Source: Terebella lapidaria
Taxonomy: Eukaryota > Annelida > Polychaeta > Terebellida > Terebellidae
Reading direction: 5' to 3'
Length of the DNA stretch: 64,000 nt
NCBI GenBank assembly: GCA_949152475.1
Contig: OX424559.1
Span: forward strand, 18,321,809-18,385,808
Both the position numbers and the translations under genes were made by a program. Positions 36,423 to 48,169 of this stretch are shown in pieces. Below the pieces are notes generated by a model, which was not told the DNA's origin, searched no databases, and saw only the letters and a program-made list of their open reading frames with translations. The stretch's first letter is position 1, and the number at the start of each line of letters is the position of its first letter.

Positions 36423-37540
36423 AAAAAACTGTGTAATGTTTCTCCATTGAAAAACTTGTTTATTTTTTACAACTTTTTAACTATCAATTAAAAACAAAAT
36501 ATTTACGGTTGCTGAGAAGCAGCTATTAGGCTATACTGAATATATATTGTAGTTCAAATTCCCTTGGTAGCTTAGATATAAACATGCAAATACAAGACAG
36601 AATCATTCGATGATGAATTCCTCAGTACAAAAATCGATAATGCTGCATGTTCATATGTTGGAACATAATAATAAGCAAAAAATATTTAAATTTACTTTAA
36701 TGGCACAATAGTACATGCACAGGTACTGGCTTTAATACCAATTTTAACTACAACGGTATACAAACATTAGAATAATAAAAAAGTATATAAAATATGTATT
36801 CATCCACTATTGTTTTATAGTATACATTAGAATTGCGCAACACAATTGCGGTGAATGACCATGTTTGTGTATTTTATTCTACAGTACAAGACACAAGTCC
36901 TTATCAAATTCTGATAACCAATTTTGTTTTGAACTATCTACTATTTAGACACACAGTCTATGCCTTTGAAAATCCCGTGATCCATATATATGTATGCATT
37001 TCTGGAATGAAACAAAAATTTCCTTCATACACTGCGATGTCAAAAGTTCTTTACCTTTCGAAAGTACCTCAGTCCGCTTGAGCACAGTGTAAGGCCCTTT
37101 TCCAATGTCATCGCCTCATTGGCTAGCTCAAGTGTCAAAACGGCGGCCGCGACTTTTTGGTCGTGTGTCATACCAGATAAAACAGTCATTTCTACACTAA
37201 TTTATGATCGTCGAGTATTTCAATTGTGGGGGATTGGAAGACAACAACACAAATAATTGATTGGTAGCGTTTATTCCATGTTGTTACGTGTTTTGAAGCC
37301 TCAGGGTCATAAAACCGAATCCTTCGGTTTTGTGCGAGATAGATGATTGCCTGCACAACCTGTACGCTTCGTAAGCCCCCGCTGGCTGCCCTAAGTTAGT
37401 CGTGACTGACAAGTTACCTACACAATATTTCAGTCAATGAAATGCATGGTGTTGTTAATAACTTGTTATTGTACTCTAGATCCAAATTTCTACCTTCCAA
37501 TCATCAAATTATATTATATTTTGATATAATAATATAAGAT
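36423..37540. other. Intergenic sequence, no gene recognised
   Basis: AT-rich up to about 37080, then of more balanced composition up to the gypsy fossil. No coding region or RNA gene seen. An LTR or gag for the following element was not found here. Confidence 0.5.
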
Positions 37541-37552
37541 TGGGGACTCCTG

Positions 37553-40500
37553 TTGAACTTGATCCAGAAATGGACCTGCGTCTTCTCAGTACACGACATG
37601 GACTATGGACATACTGACAAAGTCCAGCACCAGATAAATCTGACGGATGACACACCCGTGAAACTCCCTCATCGAAGGATTCCACCAGCTTTGTACCAGG
37701 AGGTAAAGGATCATCTTAAGGAGATGTTAGATGCCGGACACATAAGACCTTCGCACAGTCCTTGGGCCTTTCCCATAGTTCTGGTTCGTAAAAAAGACGG
37801 CAGACTACGATTCTGTGTAGATTACCGCGAGCTGAATAAGCGTACAAAGAGGGATGCCTATGCTATCCCCAGAATTGAAGAAACGATGGACCATCTTTGT
37901 GGTGCCAGGTATTTCTCCTGCTTAGATTTAAAGGCTGGTTATTGGCAGCTGGAAGTCTCAGAAGAACATAAGGAGCGTACAGCTTTTACCTCCGGACCCC
38001 TTGGTCTGTACGAATTTAACTCTATGCCGTTTGGTTTGACGAATAGTCCGGCAAGTTTCCAGCGCCTGATGCAGAGATGTCTGGCCGAGTTGACTCCAAA
38101 TGAATGCTTAGTATATTTGGATGACATCAATGTCTTTTCCTCGTCAATTCAGGAGCATTTGGAACGACTTGAGGCAGTATTCAAGAAACTTCATGAATAT
38201 GGACTAAAATTGCAACCGAGTAAATGTCACTTCTTGAAATCCGAGGTGAAGTGTCTAGGACACCTGGTATCGGGATTCGAACAGACCCAGCTAAGGTGGC
38301 CATCGTGAAGAACTGGCCTGCTCCTACCAATGTAAAAGAGCTCCAGCAATTTTTGGGATTTGTTGGCTTTTACCGCTGGTATATTGAAAATTTCAGTTCT
38401 ATCGCCAAGCCTCTTCACAGTCTGCTTAAAGGCCACACCAACGGCAAGAAAAAAACGAAGAGTAATTTGGTGCCATTCTGTTGGAAACTGGAGCAACAGG
38501 AAGCCATGGAAAAGCTGAAAACACTTTTGACTTCTGCTCCAATCCTTGCATTCGCGGACTATCGGCTCCCTTTTGAATGACACATTGATACAAGTGGCCA
38601 TGGACTTGGAGCCGTCCTCTATCAAACACAAAATGGAAAGCCATGTGTAATTGCATATGCAAGTCGGGGTCTAAAATCATCCGAGGAAAAGAATCCAGCC
38701 CACAAACTAGAGTTTTTGGCGCTTAAGTGGGCTGTCGTGGATAAATTTCATGATTACCTGTACGGCAACCAGTTCTCTGTACTCACGGATAATAACCCGT
38801 TAACGTACGTGTTGACGACAGCACGTCTCGACGCTACTGGTCACCGCTGGCTTGCAGCATTATCGACCTACAACTTCTCCATTAAGTATAAGAGTGGTCT
38901 TACCAACCAGGATGCGGATGCCTTGTCACGTCTTCCTCAAGTGCACAACCACATTGTCAGAGCAGTCTGTGAAAACTCCCAGCCCGAAGGATGCCTTTTT
39001 AGTCTCCCGATGTCGGTTTCGGATCACCCGGTGAAGGAACTCCTCCCATCTACTGATGTTCTCCCTAGGATCAACATTCAAGAGAAACAGCCACAAGGAG
39101 CGGGATGTAAAACCTTCGAGGCAAGGAGTGCTGCATCGGAGTACGCGGGATAGGTTGCTGCGTGAGTGGGACAAGTTTGTCTTGGTGGATCACGTCTTAT
39201 TCCGGGAAATTACTACCAAGGATGGTCAGAGTCGCCAGCTCGTGCTCCCGCTAACTCTCTTTGATCATGTTTTCGCCGAGCTACACACCAACATGGGTCA
39301 CCCGGGACGCGACAAGACTGTGGAGCTAGTTCGATCTCGGTTCTTTTGGCCAATGCTTACTACGGAAATTGTTTCCAAGGTTTCGTCCTGTCGTCGTTGT
39401 GTTTGTCGCAAGGCTAGGAGCGAGGAAGCGGAGTTAGTCCCCATCATCACCACAGAGCCGTTAAAACTTCTTTGTATGGACTACTTGACCGTGGAACCCT
39501 CACAGGGATATGAACATCTCTTAGTGATCACTGATCACTTCACCAAGTTCTCACGTGTCGTGGCTACCAAGAATGAGTCGGCTAGGACTACTGCGAAGGC
39601 CTTGTATGACAACTTTGTCACTCTGTACGGCGCACCAAAAAGATTGCATTCGGACCAAGGACGGTCATTTGAATCTAAAGTGATCCAAGAATTATGCTCC
39701 ATCATGGGGTCATCCAAGTCGCACACCACTCCATACCATCCAATGGGCAACGGCGCTTGCGAGCGATTTAATCAAACTCTATTAAAGATGCTTGGCACGT
39801 TACAAGAGGACAAAAAACACAGATGGAAAGAATATCTCGCCACATTAGTGTACGCGTATAACTGTACTCCGCATCACACTACGGGATATCCACCGCACCA
39901 ACTGATGTTTGGCCGTCCACCCCGTTTACCCATTGATGATCAGTTCTCAGTAGATTCAGATTCAACAGTTCAGAGTCCTTCGTATTCTAAGTATATCGCG
40001 GATCTTCAGGACAAAATATCTTTCTGCCAAAACCTGGTCAAGCAGAAGATGGAGGATATTGCCTCACGTGTTAAAGTCAAGCCGGTGAGGAGTTCTGCTT
40101 TGAGTCCGGGGGATTATGTCCTGGTGCGTAAGCTTGGGGTCAAAGGTCGCCATAAGCTGGAGAACAAGTGGGAAACCGATGCGTATGTCGTGTTGCGCCA
40201 ACCTTTGGAGTCCATACCTGTCTTTGAAGTTCAGCTCCCAGAGGGGAGAGGGAGGAAGCGTATGCTCCATCGCAATTTGCTGTTGCCAGTGGGTCGTCCA
40301 GATCCTCTGGAGGAGCCAACAGACGTTCTGCAACCAGTTTTGCCGCGTAGGACTCGAGCCTCTCTTAGGCGGAATGAGCACGTTTCTGGTGCTGTAACTT
40401 CGGACAGCAGCACATCCGACAGCAGTGAGGAGGAACCCGATGTAGTTGCCATCACAGTTCAGCCGGCCCCAGTCACAGTTGAACTTTCACCATCGTCCTC

Positions 40501-40846
40501 GTCCATCAATATGGAGCCATCTGTTCAGCTGGAATCATCCATCATCCCAGTGTCTTTGTCATCACCGGATGCAAGTATTTCGGAACTGAATACTTCAGTT
40601 ATGCAATCTGATCAGGAGGGCTCTGTTGCTAAAAGCTCTGAGGAAGAAACTCTTGTAGTGGATCAGGTATCACTTGTGGAGTCACTGGTACAAGAGCCTG
40701 AGGAGGCTACCATCCCGGTGGAAGTTGCACCAGTTGTGCCAAGACGGTCAGGGCGGGAACGTCGAGCTCGGAAAGATTTTCGCCGTCACATTTTGTTCAA
40801 TCAGCCGAGCAGGATTTGCTCCAGACCAAAGCTGATTTCATTTTGA
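37553..40846 (+). mobile_element. Fossil Ty3/gypsy retrotransposon, pol region
   Basis: Plus-strand pol parts are in the usual gypsy order: reverse transcriptase (37553-38310; FCVDYREL, YLDDINVF), RNase H (about 38570-38940), integrase zinc-binding and core domains (39220-39900; HPGRDKTVEL, YHPMGNGACERFNQT), and a C-terminal acidic, Ser-rich extension to 40846. Gag and protease are not present upstream. The element is broken in roughly two or three places and lacks its 5' part. No paired LTR allows dating, but domains remain easily readable, so moderate age is likely. Confidence 0.85.
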
Positions 40847-40895
40847 AACTGGTGGATAAAATGTTTGAGAAATAAATGTAAAATGTGGTACCCGT

Positions 40896-41770
40896 TGTTA
40901 TGTTGTAAATGCTGGTTGGGTAGCAGTGGTAGTATTTGCGCCTAATTCGCTGGTAAGCAAACTATTACTATGTGCTAATTCATCATGTTTTATTCCGATT
41001 TCAGGAAACGTACGAAATGTCGGGACGACATTTTTCGTCAAGCGGGAGTGTGTTGCAGGGTTGCGTTATGATCATCACCCGCATATATGCTATTTTCGGT
41101 GACTACCGTTTGAGTGTTACCATCTCTCTCGCCACCATTGTTGTTGTGACTTGTTCAGCATCGGAAAGTGCTGTATAGAAGCATCGAACAACATCGTTGT
41201 CATCCTGTTGTCTACTGCTTTCGTTTCCCACTATTTGCTGTCATTTATGTCTCGTAAGTGGTTTAGATGTATATTTTGTTCCATGTAGTTTTATTCGAGG
41301 TATTTTGCGTGGTGAACTTAGTCACATGGTTCATCGTCTATCAGTCATTTATCATCATAGGTTATTTACCATATAACCATTAACATTGTATTTTAGATCA
41401 CACGCGTGCCGTCCTGCTGCGTAGGTCAAGGGCCTAAACTCTAACCTCCACACACTGGGGTAAGAACATGCTAATATTCGGTGTATAATGCACATAAGAT
41501 GAATGAATGAACGAATGAATGAATGAATACTGGTATGTATGTAACTATTAGAAATCCCATATTATGAACTTGTGGTATATGTATCGGTTATTGGTAAAGT
41601 AAATATCGATTGAGAATTGAGCCGTACATTCGGAGTATAACCACTGACACTTGTTGTATTTTATATATTTGCAGGGTAGTTTTGTACATTGGTACAAACC
41701 CGTACGTCAATTTGAATAAAGTCGATTAAAGGGACATCGAACTCCGAGTTGCTTGTTATACAGCACAACA
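40896..41770 (+). repeat. Possible 3' LTR of the gypsy fossil
   Basis: The stretch starts TGTTATGTTGTAAAT and ends in the approximate inverse TATACAGCACAACA. It contains AATAAA at 41716-41721 near its end and directly follows pol, as a 3' LTR would. No second copy exists in the window. A GAAT microsatellite lies inside (about 41500-41528). Confidence 0.35.
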
Positions 41771-43497
41771 CACACCCATTACATTAACAATGACATAGAA
41801 CAGTATCGCTTCGTAACCGGAAAACAGCTGTCACCGGATAATGTATCTCGCCTACTTATTCGCGTTGTTATGCAACATCGTAAACATGCACACGAATTTG
41901 CATTATTCATGTACAAACAAGTTCTGCTGTGTCATGGTAAACCCGCAAATGCTATTGGCTAACTGCGTAATTTGCATAATTTATGTACATACAAAGTATT
42001 GATGTGTCATCCAGCACTCGGTAAATCAATACGGTGGTGAATCAATCTTGACAGGTTGTGAGACAAAAACGAATACCTTTATTTGAATAATATGTCTATG
42101 ATTTGGCCGCAAATTTGTGGTTGCTCGTCGGGCGACTGCATGTATTTTCTCACTTGCCCTCACATAATTTTACTTGCCCCGGGAGGTCCTTAGTGTGGAG
42201 CCCTGCGTTCGCCCATCACAGAACCCATCACATACGGCTGTCACGTCTATCATCTCCCTCCCTCCGATCTTAGATACATGTTGGCGACTGGCGTTGTGTG
42301 CGGAATTTGTCTGACTCGACCATTAAATTTGCAATTACGTCAACATGGATGCACGAAGAAATTCCAAAGTTGGCATATCGATAGAGGGAGCAGAAAGGGC
42401 CAGAACGTGCCCCAAATGGAAATAATCCGTCCCCATACAACAAAACGTGCCACGTTTGTGACATACATACATCCAAACATACACACACGGTCGATCCCAT
42501 ATACTCACCTTCGGTGAGTAAAAAAGTTAGAGAAAATTATTGTGTCAAGTTAGGATATAACTTAGGAGATATGGTTCAGTTGATTCGCTACCACTATTGA
42601 TGTAATGCATGTAGTGGGTGTATCGGGCTTGTTGTGTAATGGTTAAATATGAGCTTTGATTGAACTGATGAATATGCAAGTCATCATGCCACACTATAGT
42701 CGAAAAGGCTCCCTCCATCAAGCCGCTGATTATGCCCAGGCTAGGGTAGTGGCGTATTGGTCACGTGGTTAGGCCTTCACACCTGACTGAGGCGCACATC
42801 TCGGACAACATTGAGATCGTATGTGCCATTTTCAGTACTAGGAATCACGGTCATTATTATCTGGCTTGCTTCAAACAAATAACAAAAATTCCCTTATGGC
42901 GTTAACGTCATGAAATTATCACTGTCATAAGACCGATACAGGGGTGTGTCACTACAAATGTGCCTTGTTGTGCACATTATCCCCATATTGCAGCTACTTG
43001 GAGAATATAATATATCTAAGAATTGACCTGTTTACGGACCACTTTTTAAAAAACCTTGTCATTGGATAATTCCTGGCAACAGAAAGGTGAGATTTATTTG
43101 ATTCCATATGGCATTGTTTGCGTCACGATTATACACAGTTGTTTAATCACAGATGTATGATAATTTTGCCACTCTATTAAGACCAATATGGTGCAAGAAG
43201 AGATCAGAATCCATTGGGTTAAGCACAACAGATATATTCAGCTGAACACATTGATCTTGCAAGTCGAATATTGAAAAGAGTTTGAAAGGATACGTGTCCA
43301 TATAGTTGTCTGAATATGTGTTAATATGATTATCACGGACACTGGTACGTTATCGACAGTTGATACGGAGGTATAGTTCCGCCATCTGCTGAATGAAAAA
43401 TTCAGAGAAATTCAAACCATTTCACTCTTGATCACCAATATCGCTGGGGTGGAGCTTGTTGTTCAATATTTGCTACTTATTGTATTGTAATGTGAGC
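41771..43497. other. Intergenic sequence with repeat fragments
   Basis: No gene recognised. A short perfect hairpin ACTCACC-TTC-GGTGAGT is at 42504-42520. The stretch 42120-42200 (CTCGTCGGGCGACTGCATG, CACTTGCCC, TTACTTGCCC) looks like a repeat fragment of unknown class. Confidence 0.4.
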
Positions 43498-43796
43498 TTG
43501 TATGGCGCCCCGTTCATGTCACGAAAAATCAAGTTTTTTTTTCCATAACTCATAACTATGTGATACTAACACATACCTAGGAGATACTGCTAGTATGATA
43601 TGTACGACTTAATATCCCATACATATGACATAGTATATCATACGTTTGTGTTATGACTTAATATCTTATATGTATGTGTTAGTATCTCATACATATGGCT
43701 TAATATCTTCTATGTATGACATAATATCTCATATGTATGACTCATACATATGAGAAAAAACTTCACATTTACATGGCACGAACAGAGCACCATAAG
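43498..43796. mobile_element. MITE filled with short palindromic tandem repeats
   Basis: The ends are imperfect inverted repeats of about 40 bp (left TTGTATGGCGCCCCGTTCAT; right complement TTATGGTGCTCTGTTCGTGC). Between 43557 and 43755 about eight degenerate units of 22-24 bp (TAATATCTCATACATATGAC) follow each other, each partly self-complementary. No coding potential. Confidence 0.6.
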
Positions 43797-45530
43797 TAAC
43801 CAGTATATACAGATAGTACACACAAGTACTGACATGTCGACATACTCATTCAGATCAATAGTTTTAATTGATATACATTCAAAATATTTGATTTGAAGAG
43901 GGCAAGTATAGCCTATCGACCGTCTTACAACAATGAACTTTATGAATTTTGGTAATTATAATAATGAAAATCACGATGCGTGATAGGAAACAAAAGTAAT
44001 AAAAACATAGCAACATGGTTATGTTATTAGTGATAATGTTAACTATGTTATTAGTAATACTAACAAAGCAAATATAGCGTAGTTTCTGATGCACTTTCAA
44101 AACTATGCTATATTTGCCTGTAATTGTTCGTCTCTCCTAAAGATGGGGCAGTCCGATTTGACACTATATAGCGAATATAATTGTAAACAACAAATCAGTG
44201 GTTTATGATACCATCACACTTTAATACTACTTGTGATACATAATTCGGAAGTGGCTATTGAAATAATTTTTGTTCGACAAAGTATTCGTGTCATCCAAAG
44301 TGGCGTATAACTTTGTTAAATTTGTTTAAAATCCTCGATACATCAAATAACTCAGCTTGTTGAGTAATATGATCATAATGTGTGGTGGGGTTGTGATTTT
44401 GAGGCACAAAGATGACTGATTCAGTCCGGTCACAAATCTTCATTACATCCACGTTCATTCAACAATTCATCGAGTCCAAACATTCACAAATTGGCGATCG
44501 TGTTTGCTTTCTTGAGACATAAATTTGCTTGCTCCATGATGTTGTATGAATACTCCAGTAATAGATCGAGTTCCAACAAAGCTGTCAAACTTGATAATAT
44601 GACAAAAATTATTATTGATTAGAAAGCTGAAAGATTTTCGAGTCTGATGTTGACGGACGAATGCCAAAACTTAACTGTCCAATTTTTCGCAAACGTGGAC
44701 ATTCGCTTATTTGCACAATGATCCAGGATCCAATCCTGCGCATTACGAATCCAGACAGAACATTCATCAACGCTGTGTATCTGAGCCGAAATAAACGCTT
44801 CCTTTCTGTCAGAAATCCAGTTACATTGGTCGACCTGGTTCAAATCTTTAGTGACTGCCTTTGATCAGATGTTTTAGAGAAACCTAGTTTATACAGATCT
44901 CATGCATGATATTTCAATATGAAAATACATCCATCAAACCAACAGAACTAAAGGTTATATGCACAGTCATGGGGTACGAATGAGATTAGTACCAATACTT
45001 CAGAATGATTGAATGCCAAAAAAAATATTAATCTCGTGCTGGATGAAACCCCAAACATATAATTTGCACATGCATGCTGATACCACGCCTACTGTCCAGT
45101 TTGTGAATGACAATAAAAAGGAAACTCGAATTAGTGAACTCATATTGTAACAACTCACTGGTAATAGACTGTTCCTCCATTTCACCCACCATCATTTGTT
45201 AGGAGCCTGCTGATGTATATGCCTAATTCTCACCAGTGAATTTTTGTTGAGTTGTCCTCAAATTTTGGCAATACGTGAGTTTTTCCAAGGGACGATGGTT
45301 TGTATTTTACTTGCTCAATATTTGCTTCGTCGTTGAATTGTACTGTGAAAGTTTGGTATACCGGTAGTATATGTCATATCTGGATTACATATGTAACTTG
45401 GTACCAATTGGGCTACGCATAGAGACAGGCTCCTCATCAGTGACCATACGGGACAAAAGTACATTAGAACATATAGTACGGCTGACGGCGCACATTCGTG
45501 TTTGTTCTTTCGATTGCGGGGTGGTGTACG
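43797..45530. other. Intergenic sequence, no gene recognised
   Basis: AT-rich. Open frames on both strands at 44460-44870 show no known domain. Confidence 0.45.
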
Positions 45531-45650
45531 TATATATTATTTCATGGTTTGTTTTGTATCGTGCCCTGTATCACGAGGGACTCGGGCAGATATGCCATGA
45601 GGACAATGATACAGAACGCGATACAAAACGAACCATGTTGTAATATATTT
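45531..45650. ncRNA. Long near-perfect hairpin (foldback or small-RNA precursor-like)
   Basis: The arms at 45531-45572 and 45607-45650 are inverted copies of about 42 bp with few mismatches, separated by about 34 bases. The shared arm core reads CATGGTTTGTTTTGTATCG. The size and pairing would suit a microRNA-like precursor on either strand, but a tiny foldback transposon is equally likely. No conserved miRNA seed was recognised. Confidence 0.35.
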
Positions 45651-45659
45651 ATGTAAAGT

Positions 45660-45790
45660 ATTAACGTCGTCCACCATCTGGGATCCTCGAGGATAGTCCT
45701 CTCACCACAGCTCATTGCGGACGCGCACCCGCTATCCGCAGATCCTCCCGGATAGTCCGCTCACCGAGGGCTCACTGCGGGTGCAGAGAA
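45660..45790. repeat. Tandem duplication, unit about 55 bp
   Basis: Two diverged copies (GATCCTCGAGGATAGTCC..., then GATCCTCCCGGATAGTCC...), each ending in a CTCAYTGCGG block, lie side by side. Confidence 0.6.
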
Positions 45791-45829
45791 TCTCTATCAT
45801 CAGAACGTTAACCAGGTAGCAGCCCGCCC

Positions 45830-46220
45830 AGCGAGCCCAGACATGCGGACACCACTCAGATACAGGATCATCACCGTGGTGTTAACTGTAAGGCCGGCTC
45901 GCCGTGGTCCGCCACGGGGGATGGAACCCCGGACAGCCCGACAGTCCGCCAGAGCCTGTGTTGCATCATCCCGGGTGGGAGACCGGGGCGTGCGCCCCCG
46001 AGTCATCAAGGTCTTCTCCCCCAGGCAGCGCGTGCTTCGAACAGAAGCATCCAAAACAAAGGCCGTAAAACAAGAGTGTTTAACAAAGAACCACCTGCCA
46101 CAAACTTTGTGCAAAATTGCCACATTACCCCCTTCTTACAATGTCGGTCCCCAACATGCTCCGCCTGCCCGAGCCCGGGAGATCCGCCTGGTGAGGGCTG
46201 GAAGGGAGGAGGGAAGGGGA
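45830..46220 (-). repeat. GC-rich repeat related to 7470-7565
   Basis: Shares several blocks with the segment near the gag fossil. The reverse complement contains GGGGTTCCATCCCC, similar to a tRNA T-arm or pol III B box, so a decayed SINE is one reading and an isolated LTR fragment is another. Confidence 0.35.
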
Positions 46221-48149
46221 ATGGATAGGGGTTGTACTTCACTGATATTTTCAGCAGTATGTGTTTGGGAGGGGGTTCGGGTAGTTTGATGGGCTACTGC
46301 AAACATCATATACATTGCTTTACAAGTAGTCTAGATGCGGACTTATGTGCATATTATCTACTCCCCAGTATATACATATACAGTTGACAAGTGTCATTAC
46401 TACGATTACTAGGAGAACTGTGATGTCATGTGGGGATGCTTCCATAATATATTTAGTACATTAGATCTTGTTGGTGTGGTCGTTCAGTGCTTGCATAGTC
46501 GAATTGTAAGAAAAAAATGCATTTGCAAGCAGATGTTTGGTACCAAGACATTAGTTTCATTTTATATATACAAACTTAGGAACACCTATTGCTTCTTGTA
46601 TGCAGACTGTTTCCATTTGATTATCAATCCCCATTGTGATTTATGAGTCGCACAAAATGGGGTTTGAGCTTGTACAATAATGTGTGCAGATGACAGTAGG
46701 CATGGTATAATTAAAATCCCGCATCGGTAGTGAATTCAGAGTCGTCTAGAGCAAACTCTGTATCAATTTGGTATATACGGAGCTGTGTTATGGGGTTTGG
46801 TAATTCTGAAGTTTCTGCCTGGAGGTAAATGTTCATTACTCACTTAGTTGACACATATTACAAAGACCTTTTCATCAACTCAGAAACCCTATAGTGAACA
46901 GAGAATGCCTGACTGGCGTACTTGTGTTCAGTTGACATTACATATATATCAGACTATAATGCGTTGTAATCCCTCTTCCTCTGACTAGGGTGTGTGTTGA
47001 CACCCATCGCACCCTTTGGTTACGGACCTAGATACATATATGTTCCTAATGTATCTTTTTAGTTCAGTACATAGTTAAATATTGACAATAATTTTTGGTA
47101 ATAAATAGACACTCTCCGGCCAGTGACGACCGCGTGGGTGTATCTTCATAATATTCTACCCGTCGCCCAAAATATGGACAAAATATTATTACAGCTCAGT
47201 TGGTGTCCATGATATATTTTCTCTAATCTCCCAATAACATGGCGTGTCAAACCTGAATGTGATACTATTCATAAAAAAAATGTTGGGAACAGCAGATACC
47301 AGGGTTGTATTCCCGGTCATCTCCACTGATTCTAGACAGTTTTTCATAATTTTGCGATGTTCTAGAATGTTTTTTTTGTGTTGATTGACCTGGTGGATGT
47401 GAGACCCGGCTATGGACCATATAGCTTGTACAGCTTGTTATATATTCATTAACGGACCCACGTACATATACTCACGATATATACACCTACATGCAATCAT
47501 AGTGTATTCACTAATGAGGGGTATCATGTTGGGTGATCTTTTACCTGCACCTTGAAAGTTTCTGCTAAGTCAGCATGTGAAACAGATATTGTCTTCCAAC
47601 TGGATAAATATGTATTAAAGTATATTGGGTAAGCATTTACCTTGGCCTAAAATTTTTCCACTGAGTAGCGCGGAAATGGACTCAGTCATTGTCAAACAAG
47701 TTTTCCCTCACTAATAATGAAGATAAATATAAATTTCAGTTGGAATGCCCCAAGGAATCGTTGGGTCTTAACGTCTAGTTATTCATGAGGTTCGATATGA
47801 ATTTATCAGTGACAGTCATCAGTAGCAAACTCTACCCTAATAATGCTACTCACTGAATCAAACATTGCAATCCCGCGCACCTTTGCGTATGTCACTATAT
47901 TTTCAGCTGATCCTTGAATTTTCAATCTGGGTGATTTCTCTTACGATTATCGGTCATATAAAAAGGATGGGGAATTCGCCATATAAAGATACAAAAATGA
48001 ATAGATAACAAAATCATGTATATAGAGAGTTATTGTGTTTTTTTATTTTTCCTTTTGACCTTTTTGTGACCTTGTAGTTTCTTTTCATATATATGTGATA
48101 TATGTATCGATCTATTGGATCATTAATTATATCAATATTATATCAATTA
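46221..48149. other. 5' flank or first intron of the Schlafen-like gene
   Basis: No coding region was recognised. An acceptor (TATATCAATTACAG) ends at 48152, 18 bases before the start codon of the Schlafen-like gene, so a 5' untranslated exon probably lies in or before this stretch. Confidence 0.4.
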
Positions 48150-48169
48150 CAGGGAAGACCATTTGGAAA

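Noticed and set aside
44460-44870. Paired open frames on both strands as a gene
   Set aside because: No recognisable domain, and neither frame has matching splice sites.
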